Positions 6,011-12,495 of a DNA stretch of 12,495 nucleotides are shown here, piece after piece. Source of the DNA: an uncultured Halieaceae bacterium (lineage in GTDB: Bacteria; Pseudomonadota; Gammaproteobacteria; Pseudomonadales; Halieaceae); contig CAJXZI010000039.1 in NCBI GenBank assembly GCA_913063005.1, forward strand, positions 1 through 12,495. The letters run 5' to 3'. The translations under genes and the position numbers were made by a program. Below the pieces are notes generated by a model that worked only from the letters and a program-made list of their open reading frames with translations, had not been told where the DNA came from and did no database searches. Every line of letters starts with the position of its first letter. Position 1 is the first letter of the stretch.

Positions 6011-7084
6011 CTAGCTAATGCGTGAGGGTAGTGCGTCGCCTACCGCTTCAGCTATCTCACGAAGCGAAGCTTCCGTCGTCGCCCAATCAATGCACGCGTC
6101 CGTTACAGAAACGCCATAGGCTAAATCACTGAGCTGTTCAGGAATGTTCTGGCGTCCTGCGTGTAGGTGACTTTCGAGCATCAAACCAACAATCGACGTG
6201 TTGCCTTTCACGACCTGGTTTGCCACATCACGAGCTACAAGCGGCTGCACGTTGTGATCTTTGCTGGAGTTCGCATGGCTACAATCCACCATAATATTTG
6301 CGGGCAACGCAGCAGCTTCGAGCGCGGCTTCACACATCGCTATGTTGACACTGTCGTAATTAGGTCCGTTGCTGCCTCCACGAAGAACCACGTGGCCATA
6401 CGCATTCCCCTTCGTTTCGAACACAGAAACGACGCCCTCGGAGTTCAGCCCTAGAAAACGATGAGGGTGTTGAACTGACTTCAACGCGTTGATTGCCACA
6501 TCCAAACTACCATCTGTGCCGTTTTTAAAGCCAACCGCCGAAGAGAGGCCACTCGCCATTTCGCGGTGTGTTTGTGACTCTGTCGTTCTGGCGCCAATCG
6601 CGGACCAACAAATCAAATCCTGCAGGTATTGGGGTGTAATTGGGTCAAGTGCTTCCGTTGCGGTCGGCAAGCCCATAGCCAGAAGGTCGCGAAGAAGCGT
6701 TCTACCCAGTTTCAATCCTTCTTCGATGTCAAAGGAATCGTCAAGGTGAGGATCATTGATGAGCCCCTTCCATCCGGTAGTAGTGCGCGGCTTTTCAAAG
6801 TAGACCCGCATCACGATGTAGAGCGTATCGCTAAGTTCAACAGCCAGTTCTTTTAGGCGCTTCGCGTATTCTATAGCGGCATCACAATCGTGGATCGAAC
6901 ACGGACCAACCACAACGATAAGACGGTGATCCTTGCGATCTAGGATATTGCTAATAGTTGCCCGCGAGCTACTCACAAAATCAAACGTAGTGGCATCCAC
7001 AGGGACCGAGGCTCTCAAGGCGTTGGGTGCGATGAGCGTTGTTTGAGATGCTACGTTGATATTGTGAACTGATGATTGCGTCAT
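6011..7084 (-). CDS. aroF: Class I 3-deoxy-7-phosphoheptulonate (DAHP) synthase
   Basis: Encodes 357 residues that condense phosphoenolpyruvate and erythrose 4-phosphate to DAHP, the first committed step of aromatic amino acid synthesis, in the cytoplasm. Hallmarks: GPCSIHD with metal ligand C62, VMRVYFEKPRTTTGWKG (R93, K98), IGARTTESQTHREMASGL, GFKNGTDGS, DCSHANSSK with H270, E304 in LMLESHL, and D329 in VSVTDACIDW. These match the Cys/His/Glu/Asp metal set of E. coli AroG (C61, H268, E302, D326). TEALDP and the C-terminus look more like tyrosine-sensitive AroF than AroG, so the symbol is a best fit; which amino acid inhibits it cannot be read here. I chose ATG 7082-7084, which aligns with the E. 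coli AroF start. The upstream in-frame ATG (7130-7132) adds 16 residues and overlaps the likely -10 box, so I reject it. Confidence 0.94.
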   Translation of the reverse strand: MTQSSVHNINVASQTTLIAPNALRASVPVDATTFDFVSSSRATISNILDRKDHRLIVVVGPCSIHDCDAAIEYAKRLKELAVELSDTLYIVMRVYFEKPRTTTGWKGLINDPHLDDSFDIEEGLKLGRTLLRDLLAMGLPTATEALDPITPQYLQDLICWSAIGARTTESQTHREMASGLSSAVGFKNGTDGSLDVAINALKSVQHPHRFLGLNSEGVVSVFETKGNAYGHVVLRGGSNGPNYDSVNIAMCEAALEAAALPANIMVDCSHANSSKDHNVQPLVARDVANQVVKGNTSIVGLMLESHLHAGRQNIPEQLSDLAYGVSVTDACIDWATTEASLREIAEAVGDALPSRIS

Positions 7085-7103
7085 GACTTCAAGTGATTGT
7101 TTT

Positions 7104-7129
7104 AGGACAGCGGGAGAATACCCTGTCCT
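7104..7129 (-). promoter_or_regulatory. Leader hairpin before the DAHP synthase gene
   Basis: AGGACAG (7104-7110) and CTGTCCT (7123-7129) form a 7-bp perfect inverted repeat, extended by two GC pairs across a one-base bulge, with a loop of about 7 bases. On the mRNA this stem sits at the expected 5' end, and about 19 bases before the chosen ATG. It may stabilise the message or control translation. I see no leader peptide rich in aromatic residues and no following T-tract, so a classical attenuator is not supported. Confidence 0.45.
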
Positions 7130-7130
7130 C

Positions 7131-7136
7131 ATTCTA
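7131..7136 (-). promoter_or_regulatory. Candidate -10 box of the DAHP synthase gene
   Basis: TAGAAT on the minus strand (5 of 6 to consensus). It overlaps the upstream in-frame ATG and would start transcription near 7124, at the leader hairpin. No good -35 is present at 16 to 18 bases, so an activator may be needed, or the box is chance. No TyrR-like TGTAAA-N6-TTTACA box is visible. Confidence 0.3.
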
Positions 7137-7190
7137 GAGTCATGAAGATCACTGACTTTAATGTGAATTTATTCGCTTAACGGCTTGCTG

Positions 7191-7196
7191 TATAAG
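7191..7196 (+). promoter_or_regulatory. -10 box placing transcription start at the nuclease ATG
   Basis: TATAAG matches 5 of 6 of the sigma-70 -10. The following ATG begins 7 bases after it (7203), which is where transcription should begin, so the message would have no leader. The -35 (TTTATT, 7168-7173) is weak. No ribosome site precedes the ATG, consistent with a leaderless mRNA. Confidence 0.45.
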
Positions 7197-7202
7197 TGCA
7201 CC

Positions 7203-9851
7203 ATGAACGTGCTCGCAGTAAACAGTTTGCCCTCAATCGATTCCCTCCTTGCGTCCTTGAGTCGCGGCGGTGTCGTGATCACAGCCACGCAGCGCTTAGC
7301 CCGACATCTCATCCAGCAAATATCTCTCCATCATCCAGTCGTCATCGAAAGGCCCGCAGTTCTCTCACTTGAGTCATGGTTGATCGAGACATGGTCTCAA
7401 ATTGAGGAGCGTAACAAAGCCCCCCGAAGGATGCTTTCAACCGCGGAGTCGAGTGAACTTTGGCGTCGTATTATTGAGGATCACGCGGCTACACAAGGAA
7501 CCTTTAGCCTACTTCAGTCAGAGTCCGCAGCAGTATTGGCGGCTAGCTGCCGGGTGGCGCTAAAAACTCATAATGTCTCATTGGCGTATGAGGCGAATCG
7601 CCGATTGTTTCAATCGGAAATGGACACTCAAAACTTTTTGGCGTGGCTCGATGCACTGGATGCAAGACTCGTTCGTGAACAATGGCTTTTGCTAGAAGAC
7701 GCCTACGAAATCATCGCTCAAGGCGCCATAAAAGATGCTGGCGAGGTGCTGTTTTTATCAGAGGAAGCGCCCGGACCCGCGCTGTCAAAGGCCTTGAATC
7801 AGTGTTTCAGTAAATGCACGTGGCATCACTCTGAAGCACTCGGGGTACCGTTAGTCACTCATGCGCTTGAGACTCGCTCCGATGAAATGACAGCGGCGGC
7901 TCGCTGGGGAAAGGCAGCGTACGACGCAGGACACTCCGCCGCCATCGTACTCGTCGATTATCAGCGTGATAGAACCGAACTTGAGCAATGTTTGAGACGG
8001 GAATTTGAAGTGGATGGGCAGTCCTTCACTAAGCTGCCAGTCAACTTTAGCCGGGGCATAGAACTCTCTAAAACACCGATGTACCGCGACCTTACATTAC
8101 TCCTGCGATTACTCTGCGGGAGTGTTTCACGCGAGGAGATACTTGCCTTATTGCGATCACCTTTTTTTTACTGGAGTAACGAATCCGAGAAGGTAAAGCT
8201 CATTCGTGCACTATTTTCGAGCGAGGAGAAGCAGTTTTCTATTTCGGGCGTTCTGTCGCAGATCAACCTCATTGCACCGCATTCAGGCCTTGCTGAAGCA
8301 CTTAGCTGGACGCGCGTGGAAAGATTATCGTCAGTCAAACACAGCGTCTCCAAATGGTGTGAGGTCTTTGCTGACTTCTTAACAAAAGCAGGGTGGCCAG
8401 GCACGACAGCACTGGACTCGGTTGAGTATCAACAATACGAGCTGTTTTCTGACATCTTGGAAACCATAGAAATAAATCCGATAGATAAGGGCGCCTTCTC
8501 CTTATCGCTGTTTGTTGAGAAGCTGAATTACGCACTCTCGCAACGCATTTTTCAGCCCCAGACCGAATCGTCCCCTCTGCAGGTTATGTCTCTGAGAGAT
8601 ACGTTTGGCCTTCCCTTTGACTCAGTTAGGGTAGTAGGGGCTGTCTCAGAGCTGCTACCAGGCAGGCCGCAGCTTCTGAGCTTAGTTCCGTGGCAGATTT
8701 GCCGGGACTACAGCATTCGATCGGTGTTTGAGGACGAAACTGAGTCAATAAGCAGGCGATTGCTGGGTCGTTTGAATCAGCAGGCGACCTTAACCGCATC
8801 GTTCGCTTTAGCTGTGGATGGACTAGAGACACGGCCAAGTCGGTTTTGTGGTGAGCCACATTCCTTGACCCTCGAACAGGCGCAACACCCTAAGGGCGTA
8901 AGTTCTGCGCTTGAAGAGGTGTTGGATGACGTTGGTAGTGAGGCGATAACACCGCTGAGCCAAAAAGGAGGTGTTGGTCTTTTAGAAGATCAAGCGCTGT
9001 GCCCGCTCAAAGCTCATCTCAAGCATCGCTTGAGCATCTCTCCACTTCGAGAGGAACAGATTGGTCTCTCGGCTGCAGAGCGCGGCGCACTCCTTCACGC
9101 AGCACTGTTTCACACCTTTGAGGAGTTAAGTAGCTCAGAGGATTTATTGCGGTCCGAGCTTCGGCAACAAGAAGCAATCGTTAATCGCTCAGTTGATAAA
9201 GCCTTGTTGTCGATGAAATCCCGTACTCGCGAGCGGGTGGGTCTCGACGTTATTGATCTTGAGCGTATTAGGCTTCAAACCGCCGTCATGGAGTGGCTGG
9301 CAGTCGAGGCAAAAAGAACGATTCCATTTAACGTCATCGCCCGCGAAACACCCTACGAGTGGGAAGCACGGGGTCTATCGCTCTCTTTTAAAGTCGATCG
9401 AGTCGATCAGCTTGCCGATGGTGGGCGGGTGATCATTGACTATAAGTCCAAGACGAGCAACAGCTTGAGCGATTGGACAGGTGCACCGATCAGAGCGCCG
9501 CAATTGCCCTGTTACAGCGAAGTGATTGATGGTGTTGTGTCCGTAGCGGTTGCATCAGTAACGAGCGACAAACCGGGTTATCGAGCTCTGGGCGCAGCCA
9601 TCGGTGTTGGCAAGAGCGACTCAGCCTCGAAAAGAGAACTCGAGGAGAGGGCTGAGCTGAGTTGGTCTGAATTAAGAGACCAATGGAAGCGCGAGCTCGA
9701 CCGTCTCGTAGCCGACTTTATCCGAGGTAGCACCGTCGCTACGCCTTCGGCTAAGGCTTGTCGCTATTGTGACTACTCAGCCATCTGTCGAGCAAAAGTG
9801 CAGAACGGTGGTGAGAGCGACGAGGATGCGGACGTGACAAACAATGACTGA
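7203..9851 (+). CDS. AddB-like PD-(D/E)XK nuclease with Fe-S signature (probable DNA repair protein, TIGR03623 type)
   Basis: Encodes 882 residues. It resembles the roughly 900-residue 'probable DNA repair protein' family related to AddB, the nuclease/scaffold subunit of AddAB, which resects double-strand DNA ends for RecA. The C-terminal RecB-type nuclease is complete: G628-x3-H632 (GALLHAAL), D732 (FKVDRVD), D746-Y-K748 (IIDYKSK) and Q767-x3-Y771 (QLPCY). Four cysteines, C600 (ALCPLKAH) and C853-x2-C856-x5-C862, bracket the nuclease just as the 4Fe-4S 'staple' of AddB does. The N-terminus (ITATQRLARHL, residues 26-36) lies where a helicase P-loop would be, but has no GKS/T, so the helicase-like part is probably inactive. 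The ATG at 7203 is preferred over an upstream TTG (7185); neither has a ribosome site. It overlaps the partner helicase gene by 8 bases. Confidence 0.88.
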   Translation: MNVLAVNSLPSIDSLLASLSRGGVVITATQRLARHLIQQISLHHPVVIERPAVLSLESWLIETWSQIEERNKAPRRMLSTAESSELWRRIIEDHAATQGTFSLLQSESAAVLAASCRVALKTHNVSLAYEANRRLFQSEMDTQNFLAWLDALDARLVREQWLLLEDAYEIIAQGAIKDAGEVLFLSEEAPGPALSKALNQCFSKCTWHHSEALGVPLVTHALETRSDEMTAAARWGKAAYDAGHSAAIVLVDYQRDRTELEQCLRREFEVDGQSFTKLPVNFSRGIELSKTPMYRDLTLLLRLLCGSVSREEILALLRSPFFYWSNESEKVKLIRALFSSEEKQFSISGVLSQINLIAPHSGLAEALSWTRVERLSSVKHSVSKWCEVFADFLTKAGWPGTTALDSVEYQQYELFSDILETIEINPIDKGAFSLSLFVEKLNYALSQRIFQPQTESSPLQVMSLRDTFGLPFDSVRVVGAVSELLPGRPQLLSLVPWQICRDYSIRSVFEDETESISRRLLGRLNQQATLTASFALAVDGLETRPSRFCGEPHSLTLEQAQHPKGVSSALEEVLDDVGSEAITPLSQKGGVGLLEDQALCPLKAHLKHRLSISPLREEQIGLSAAERGALLHAALFHTFEELSSSEDLLRSELRQQEAIVNRSVDKALLSMKSRTRERVGLDVIDLERIRLQTAVMEWLAVEAKRTIPFNVIARETPYEWEARGLSLSFKVDRVDQLADGGRVIIDYKSKTSNSLSDWTGAPIRAPQLPCYSEVIDGVVSVAVASVTSDKPGYRALGAAIGVGKSDSASKRELEERAELSWSELRDQWKRELDRLVADFIRGSTVATPSAKACRYCDYSAICRAKVQNGGESDEDADVTNND

Positions 9852-12495
9852 CCAAGCAATTCGCAAAGAAGTCCTATCAGTCGACCAGAGCTTCTGCGTC
9901 ACAGCGCCTGCCGGCTCAGGGAAGACGAGCCTTCTGACTCAACGAATCCTTGCGCTGTTATCTCGTGTTGAGCGACCAGAGCAGATTCTGGCAATTACGT
10001 TCACTCGAAAAGCGGCAGCAGAAATGCGAAGTCGCGTCCTCTCAACGCTCGAGCAAGCCGCAGCCGGCGCTACCGCATCGTCGGAGCACGAGTCCATAAG
10101 TCTTCAACTAGCGCAGACCGCGCTCGAGCATGCCAAGAAAATGGGTTGGTCGCTCAATGCTGAAAAGCTGAACATAAGAACCATTGATGGTTTATCAGCG
10201 CAGCTGAATCGCTCAATGCCCGTCACCAGTGGCTTGGGTGGTGGCGCTAAGATTACCGAAGATGCATCGCGGCTTTATTCTGAAGCCGTTGATGAGCTCT
10301 ACGGACTGTTGGGCGAGAGCTCCCAACGCGGTGAGGCGCTCAGAGAGCTCCTGCTCCTGATGGAAAATAACTGGCAGCGCTGTAGTGAATTATTGGTCTC
10401 GCTATTGGCGCAACGGGGTGACTGGCTGTCAGCTCTCGGGCAGCATGAAGCACCCGAAGCCGCAGCTGAGCTTGCGCTCCAGACGCTTGAGCGCATCGTC
10501 TCTGACAGACTTTCTCAAGCTCTGAATAAACTTCCTGGAGGCTGGATCACGAGTGTTGTCGACGCAGCTAATCAAGCGAAGGAACGATTGGCGCTATCGA
10601 TTGCAGACGGCTCCGTGGAAGAGGCGAAGGCGAATACATTCGAAGGTGACTCACTGCAACTAAGCCGCAATCTGTCCTCGTTAGCCCACTGGAAATGGTT
10701 TGTTAGCTTTGTCCTAGTAAAGCAGGGCACACCGCGTAAGAGCTTTGACAAGAATTGGGGTTTCAGACCCAAACTGGATGCGGGTTTAAAGCAGCAGTTG
10801 GTTGAGCGCGTTGCAGAGATCAACGATTACCCCGAGTGCATCGATCTATTGAAGGAAATCGCAGTACTCCCGTCACTCAGCCTAGCATCGGAAGAGTGGC
10901 AAGGGGTTCTAAGGTTGTCCCGTGTGTTACCGGTACTTGCGGCGCAACTACTGACCGTCTTTAAGTCGCGCGGCATGGTCGATCACACCCATGTGGCTAT
11001 GGCCGCAGAGAGTGCACTGGGTGATGACACAGAGCCAACGGATTTGGCACTGCGCTTGGATTATCAAATCCAGCACATTCTTGTTGATGAATTTCAAGAC
11101 ACCTCGCTTACGCAGTTTCAGCTTTTGGAGAAGCTGTGTCGCGGCTGGTCGGAATACAACTTTGTGAACCCCCAGTCACCCAGGACGCTGTTTATCGTGG
11201 GTGATGCGATGCAGAGTATCTACGGTTTTCGCTACGCGGACGTAGGCTTGTTTTTGAAGGCAGGCAATGAAGGCGTCGCTGGCGTCACGCTTGAATCTCG
11301 AGCCTTAACACAAAACTTCAGAACACAGTCCAACATTGTTTCTTGGGTCAATCGTCAGTTCGAGGCATTAATCCCGGCGAATGGTGATGCTCGGTTAGGT
11401 GTCGTTCCGTTGACCAAAGCTGAGGCGGTTAACCCGGCGTTGGCAGGGCAATCTGTCGCTATTCATGTTTTTCCTGATGACGCCCATCGAGAAGCAGCGT
11501 TTGTCGTCGAAAAAATAATAGAACTGCAGACGAATCAACCAGGCAGCAGTATTGCCGTGCTGGGTAGGAGTAGGACCGCGATAACGCCAACAAGTCTTGC
11601 GCTGACACAGGCTGGTATAGCGGTTGTTGGGTCAGATTTAACCCCATACAACCAGCGCTCAGCAGTCGCCGACCTTATGTCGTTGGTGAGATGGCTCGCA
11701 AACCCCGCTGATACCATCGCATTGATCGCGCTTTTAAGAACGCCCATGGTGGGAGTTAACTTTAAAGATATAGGGCTACTAGCACCGTTCTTGAACGATC
11801 GATCCGTCGCAGATCTTGCTGACCTCGTAGAAAGCGGTGTCACGTCGATCTCTCATGACGGGTGTTCGCGTCTGCTTTTTGCGCTTGACGCACTGATATG
11901 GGCTGAGTCAAAGCGAGACCGGCTAGATTTAACGGTCTGGGTGGAGCAGTCTTGGGGCAGACTGGGAGGCAATCACGCATACCCTGTCTCTGAGGGGGTG
12001 GATACGGTAGCACTCCTTGAGCATATCCGACAGCAAGAGGTGTCTTCAAATCGGCTTGATGTGTCCGCGTTAAACGATTGGTTTGAAAGAGGTTACTCCA
12101 AAGCCGAGTCGTCAACGGCAACCGTCGAATTAATGACCCTGCACAAGAGTAAAGGACTGGAATTTGATCATGTCTTCATAGTCGGGGCAGCAAAAACGGG
12201 ACGTTCGGGGGACTCGCCACTGCTACGCTGGTACCGCGATGGGAATAAAGGTTTGATGATTGCGGCCAAGCCTCAAGTCGAGACACCCGGTTCGGTCTAT
12301 GAGTACCTCGCCTATTTAAACAAAGCGCAAGAGCAACAAGAACTTATTCGCCTATTCTACGTGGGTGTTACACGCGCCAAGTGCTCGTGCACGATAACGG
12401 CAACGCAAAAGTCCGATAACGCCTGGCCACCCGCTAAAACAACTGCGTTTTGGTCGCGGTTTTGCGAGGCCGCTGAGGCGATAGTAGATTATGAG
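9844..12495 (+). CDS. UvrD/RecB-type superfamily 1 DNA helicase, AddA-like (3' end outside window)
   Basis: Frame 1 is open from ATG 9844 to the last base (884 residues, no stop). All SF1A helicase motifs are present: Walker A APAGSGKTS (21-29, K27), Ia TFTRKAAAEMR (52-62), Ib-like RTIDGL (112-117), II DEFQDT (415-420), III VGDAMQSIYGFR (452-463), IV LTQNFRT (488-494), V TLHKSKGLEFD (765-775) and VI FYVGVTRAK (838-846). The wide spacing between motif Ib and II and the RTIDGL form are typical of RecB/AddA rather than UvrD or Rep. An in-frame TGA at 9835-9837 fixes the start at 9844. There is no close ribosome site, so translation is probably coupled to the overlapping nuclease gene. It is likely the motor of an AddAB-like end-resection complex. 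Whether a C-terminal nuclease follows, as in true AddA, cannot be seen because the gene leaves the window. Confidence 0.93.
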   Translation, partial: MTDQAIRKEVLSVDQSFCVTAPAGSGKTSLLTQRILALLSRVERPEQILAITFTRKAAAEMRSRVLSTLEQAAAGATASSEHESISLQLAQTALEHAKKMGWSLNAEKLNIRTIDGLSAQLNRSMPVTSGLGGGAKITEDASRLYSEAVDELYGLLGESSQRGEALRELLLLMENNWQRCSELLVSLLAQRGDWLSALGQHEAPEAAAELALQTLERIVSDRLSQALNKLPGGWITSVVDAANQAKERLALSIADGSVEEAKANTFEGDSLQLSRNLSSLAHWKWFVSFVLVKQGTPRKSFDKNWGFRPKLDAGLKQQLVERVAEINDYPECIDLLKEIAVLPSLSLASEEWQGVLRLSRVLPVLAAQLLTVFKSRGMVDHTHVAMAAESALGDDTEPTDLALRLDYQIQHILVDEFQDTSLTQFQLLEKLCRGWSEYNFVNPQSPRTLFIVGDAMQSIYGFRYADVGLFLKAGNEGVAGVTLESRALTQNFRTQSNIVSWVNRQFEALIPANGDARLGVVPLTKAEAVNPALAGQSVAIHVFPDDAHREAAFVVEKIIELQTNQPGSSIAVLGRSRTAITPTSLALTQAGIAVVGSDLTPYNQRSAVADLMSLVRWLANPADTIALIALLRTPMVGVNFKDIGLLAPFLNDRSVADLADLVESGVTSISHDGCSRLLFALDALIWAESKRDRLDLTVWVEQSWGRLGGNHAYPVSEGVDTVALLEHIRQQEVSSNRLDVSALNDWFERGYSKAESSTATVELMTLHKSKGLEFDHVFIVGAAKTGRSGDSPLLRWYRDGNKGLMIAAKPQVETPGSVYEYLAYLNKAQEQQELIRLFYVGVTRAKCSCTITATQKSDNAWPPAKTTAFWSRFCEAAEAIVDYE

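Noticed and set aside
7130..7132. Upstream ATG of the DAHP synthase frame as the true start
   Set aside because: It adds 16 residues with no counterpart in E. coli AroF, has no ribosome site and overlaps a likely -10 box.
9594..9617. P-loop-like AAIGVGKS (residues 798-805) in the AddB-like nuclease
   Set aside because: It fits the loose [AG]-x4-G-K-[ST] pattern, but lies inside the C-terminal nuclease domain after QLPCY, where no nucleotide site exists in this family. No Walker B or other helicase motifs accompany it.
1..12495. CRISPR array, tRNA, rRNA, prophage or transposon
   Set aside because: No spaced direct repeats, no transposase or integrase, and no terminal inverted repeats were seen; all long stretches are filled by housekeeping-type genes.

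Overview
The window reads as core chromosome of a marine-type gammaproteobacterium. NfuA has the same 191-residue length as the E. coli protein. The ETF proteins are laid out as in Pseudomonas, with ETF-QO divergent from etfBA. The DAHP synthase is AroF-like, and a DUF2970 gene and a DUF1285 gene are present. A Cellvibrionales/Halieaceae (OM60/NOR5)-like origin is my guess from protein character and moderate GC; it is not proven. I see no phage, insertion sequence, CRISPR array, tRNA or rRNA, and no gene-free stretch over 300 bases.

Layout: (1) 1-1385, plus strand: the 3' end of ppiD (periplasmic chaperone), then a DUF1285 gene that ends inside a long hairpin. (2) 1414-3063, minus strand: electron-transfer-flavoprotein:ubiquinone oxidoreductase, convergent with DUF1285. 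(3) 3064-3242: shared divergent control region with a TGATCA-T-TGATCA palindrome. (4) 3243-5075, plus strand: etfB, etfA (stop/start overlap) and an unrecognised 36-residue single-TM peptide. (5) 5072-5257, minus strand: a DUF2970 membrane protein, overlapping the small peptide gene tail to tail. (6) 5373-5948, plus strand: nfuA (Fe-S carrier) with its terminator. (7) 6011-7084, minus strand: DAHP synthase, first step of the shikimate pathway. (8) 7203-12495, plus strand: an AddB-like PD-(D/E)XK nuclease with a four-cysteine Fe-S signature, overlapped by a UvrD/RecB-type superfamily 1 helicase that runs off the window end.

Function: ETF (EtfAB) collects electrons from acyl-CoA and other dehydrogenases and passes them through ETF-QO to ubiquinone. 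NfuA delivers 4Fe-4S clusters, and both ETF-QO and the AddB-like nuclease carry signatures of such clusters. The nuclease-helicase pair looks like an AddAB-type double-strand-end processing machine. It is the least characterised and most interesting part of the window. The rest is mostly ordinary housekeeping DNA, with a few small elements (tiny membrane gene, palindromes, a probable leaderless transcript, leader hairpin) worth a second look.
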